Assembly (NCBI GenBank): GCA_016840305.1
Contig: JAEOSP010000374.1
Location: forward strand, 1-5,260
DNA from: Candidatus Hodarchaeota archaeon
GTDB taxonomy: Archaea; Asgardarchaeota; Heimdallarchaeia; Hodarchaeales; Hodarchaeaceae
Length of the DNA stretch: 5,260 nt
Direction of reading: 5' to 3'
A model generated the notes under the pieces. That model had not been told where the DNA came from and did not search any database. It was given only the letters and a program-made list of their open reading frames with translations. Positions 5,188-5,260 of this stretch are shown piece after piece (position 1 is the first letter of the stretch; every line of letters begins with the position of its first letter). Position numbers and translations under genes: made by a program.

Positions 5188-5260
5188 CTTCTTGTTTGGA
5201 TGGAATATTAGCTGATTGAACTTCTCTCTCTGCTAGTTTTAGTTTAACGTAACTATCCCA
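5180..5260 (-). CDS. C-terminal end of an unidentified minus-strand protein, cut by the window edge
   Basis: Reading inward from the right edge on the minus strand, 26 sense codons run without interruption from 5260 to a TAA at 5180-5182. The peptide starts WDSYVKLKLAEREV and ends in a lysine/glutamate-rich tail, SKQEEE. A charged, polar C-terminus right before the stop and the 35-base spacing from the convergent gene's stop make a genuine gene end plausible. The fragment is too short to assign to a family, so no function is proposed. The run could be chance, since 26 open codons are not rare. Confidence 0.5.
   Translation of the reverse strand, partial: WDSYVKLKLAEREVQSANIPSKQEEE

Noticed and set aside
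5220..5231. CTCTCTCTC short tandem repeat near the right edge
   Set aside because: Explained as codons of the minus-strand reading frame (AEREV region); too short to count as a repeat element.
1..5260. CRISPR arrays, tRNA or rRNA genes, insertion sequences, restriction or defence genes
   Set aside because: No direct-repeat array, tRNA-like cloverleaf, transposase motif or known defence domain was seen on reading both strands; coding density leaves little room for them.

Overview
The window looks archaeal and is clearly AT-rich (GC not counted). The evidence is an archaeal-type myo-inositol-1-phosphate synthase, a UbiA prenyltransferase of the kind that builds archaeal ether lipids, and a branched-polyamine synthase (BpsA) fold. 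TATA-like boxes and weak or absent Shine-Dalgarno sites also fit. The phylum cannot be fixed from this sequence; an uncultured lineage is plausible because two of the genes have unusual domain compositions.

Layout: (1) Positions 1-3938 hold four tightly packed plus-strand genes with gaps of 17, 24 and 7 bases, probably one operon whose promoter lies left of the window: inositol-1-phosphate synthase (5' end missing), UbiA-family geranylgeranyltransferase, a BpsA-like aminopropyltransferase fused to a complete pyruvoyl-type S-adenosylmethionine decarboxylase (AdoMetDC) domain, and a polyprenol/dolichol-kinase-like CTP-dependent membrane enzyme. (2) A minus-strand gene (3940-4647) converges on the operon with one base between stop codons. 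It encodes a signal sequence, an FKBP-like exported domain, one transmembrane helix and an eight-cysteine zinc-finger tail. (3) A 113-base AT-rich divergent intergenic region carries candidate promoters for both directions, framed by an 11-bp imperfect inverted repeat. (4) A plus-strand gene (4761-5144) encodes a stand-alone PEP-utilizer-type swivelling domain whose phospho-accepting His is replaced by Arg. (5) The last 26 codons of another minus-strand gene enter from the right edge.

How the genes fit together: the inositol phosphate synthase (archaetidylinositol head group), the UbiA enzyme (second ether bond of archaeol) and the kinase-like protein (isoprenoid alcohol phosphorylation) form a membrane-lipid set. 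The polyamine gene sits in the middle of it.

The best candidate for something undescribed is the BpsA-AdoMetDC fusion. One polypeptide would make the aminopropyl donor (decarboxylated AdoMet) and use it for branched-polyamine synthesis, with every AdoMetDC processing and catalytic residue in place. The FKBP-like/TM/zinc-finger protein and the His-less swivelling domain are the next most interesting. No stretch longer than 300 bases lacks a gene.
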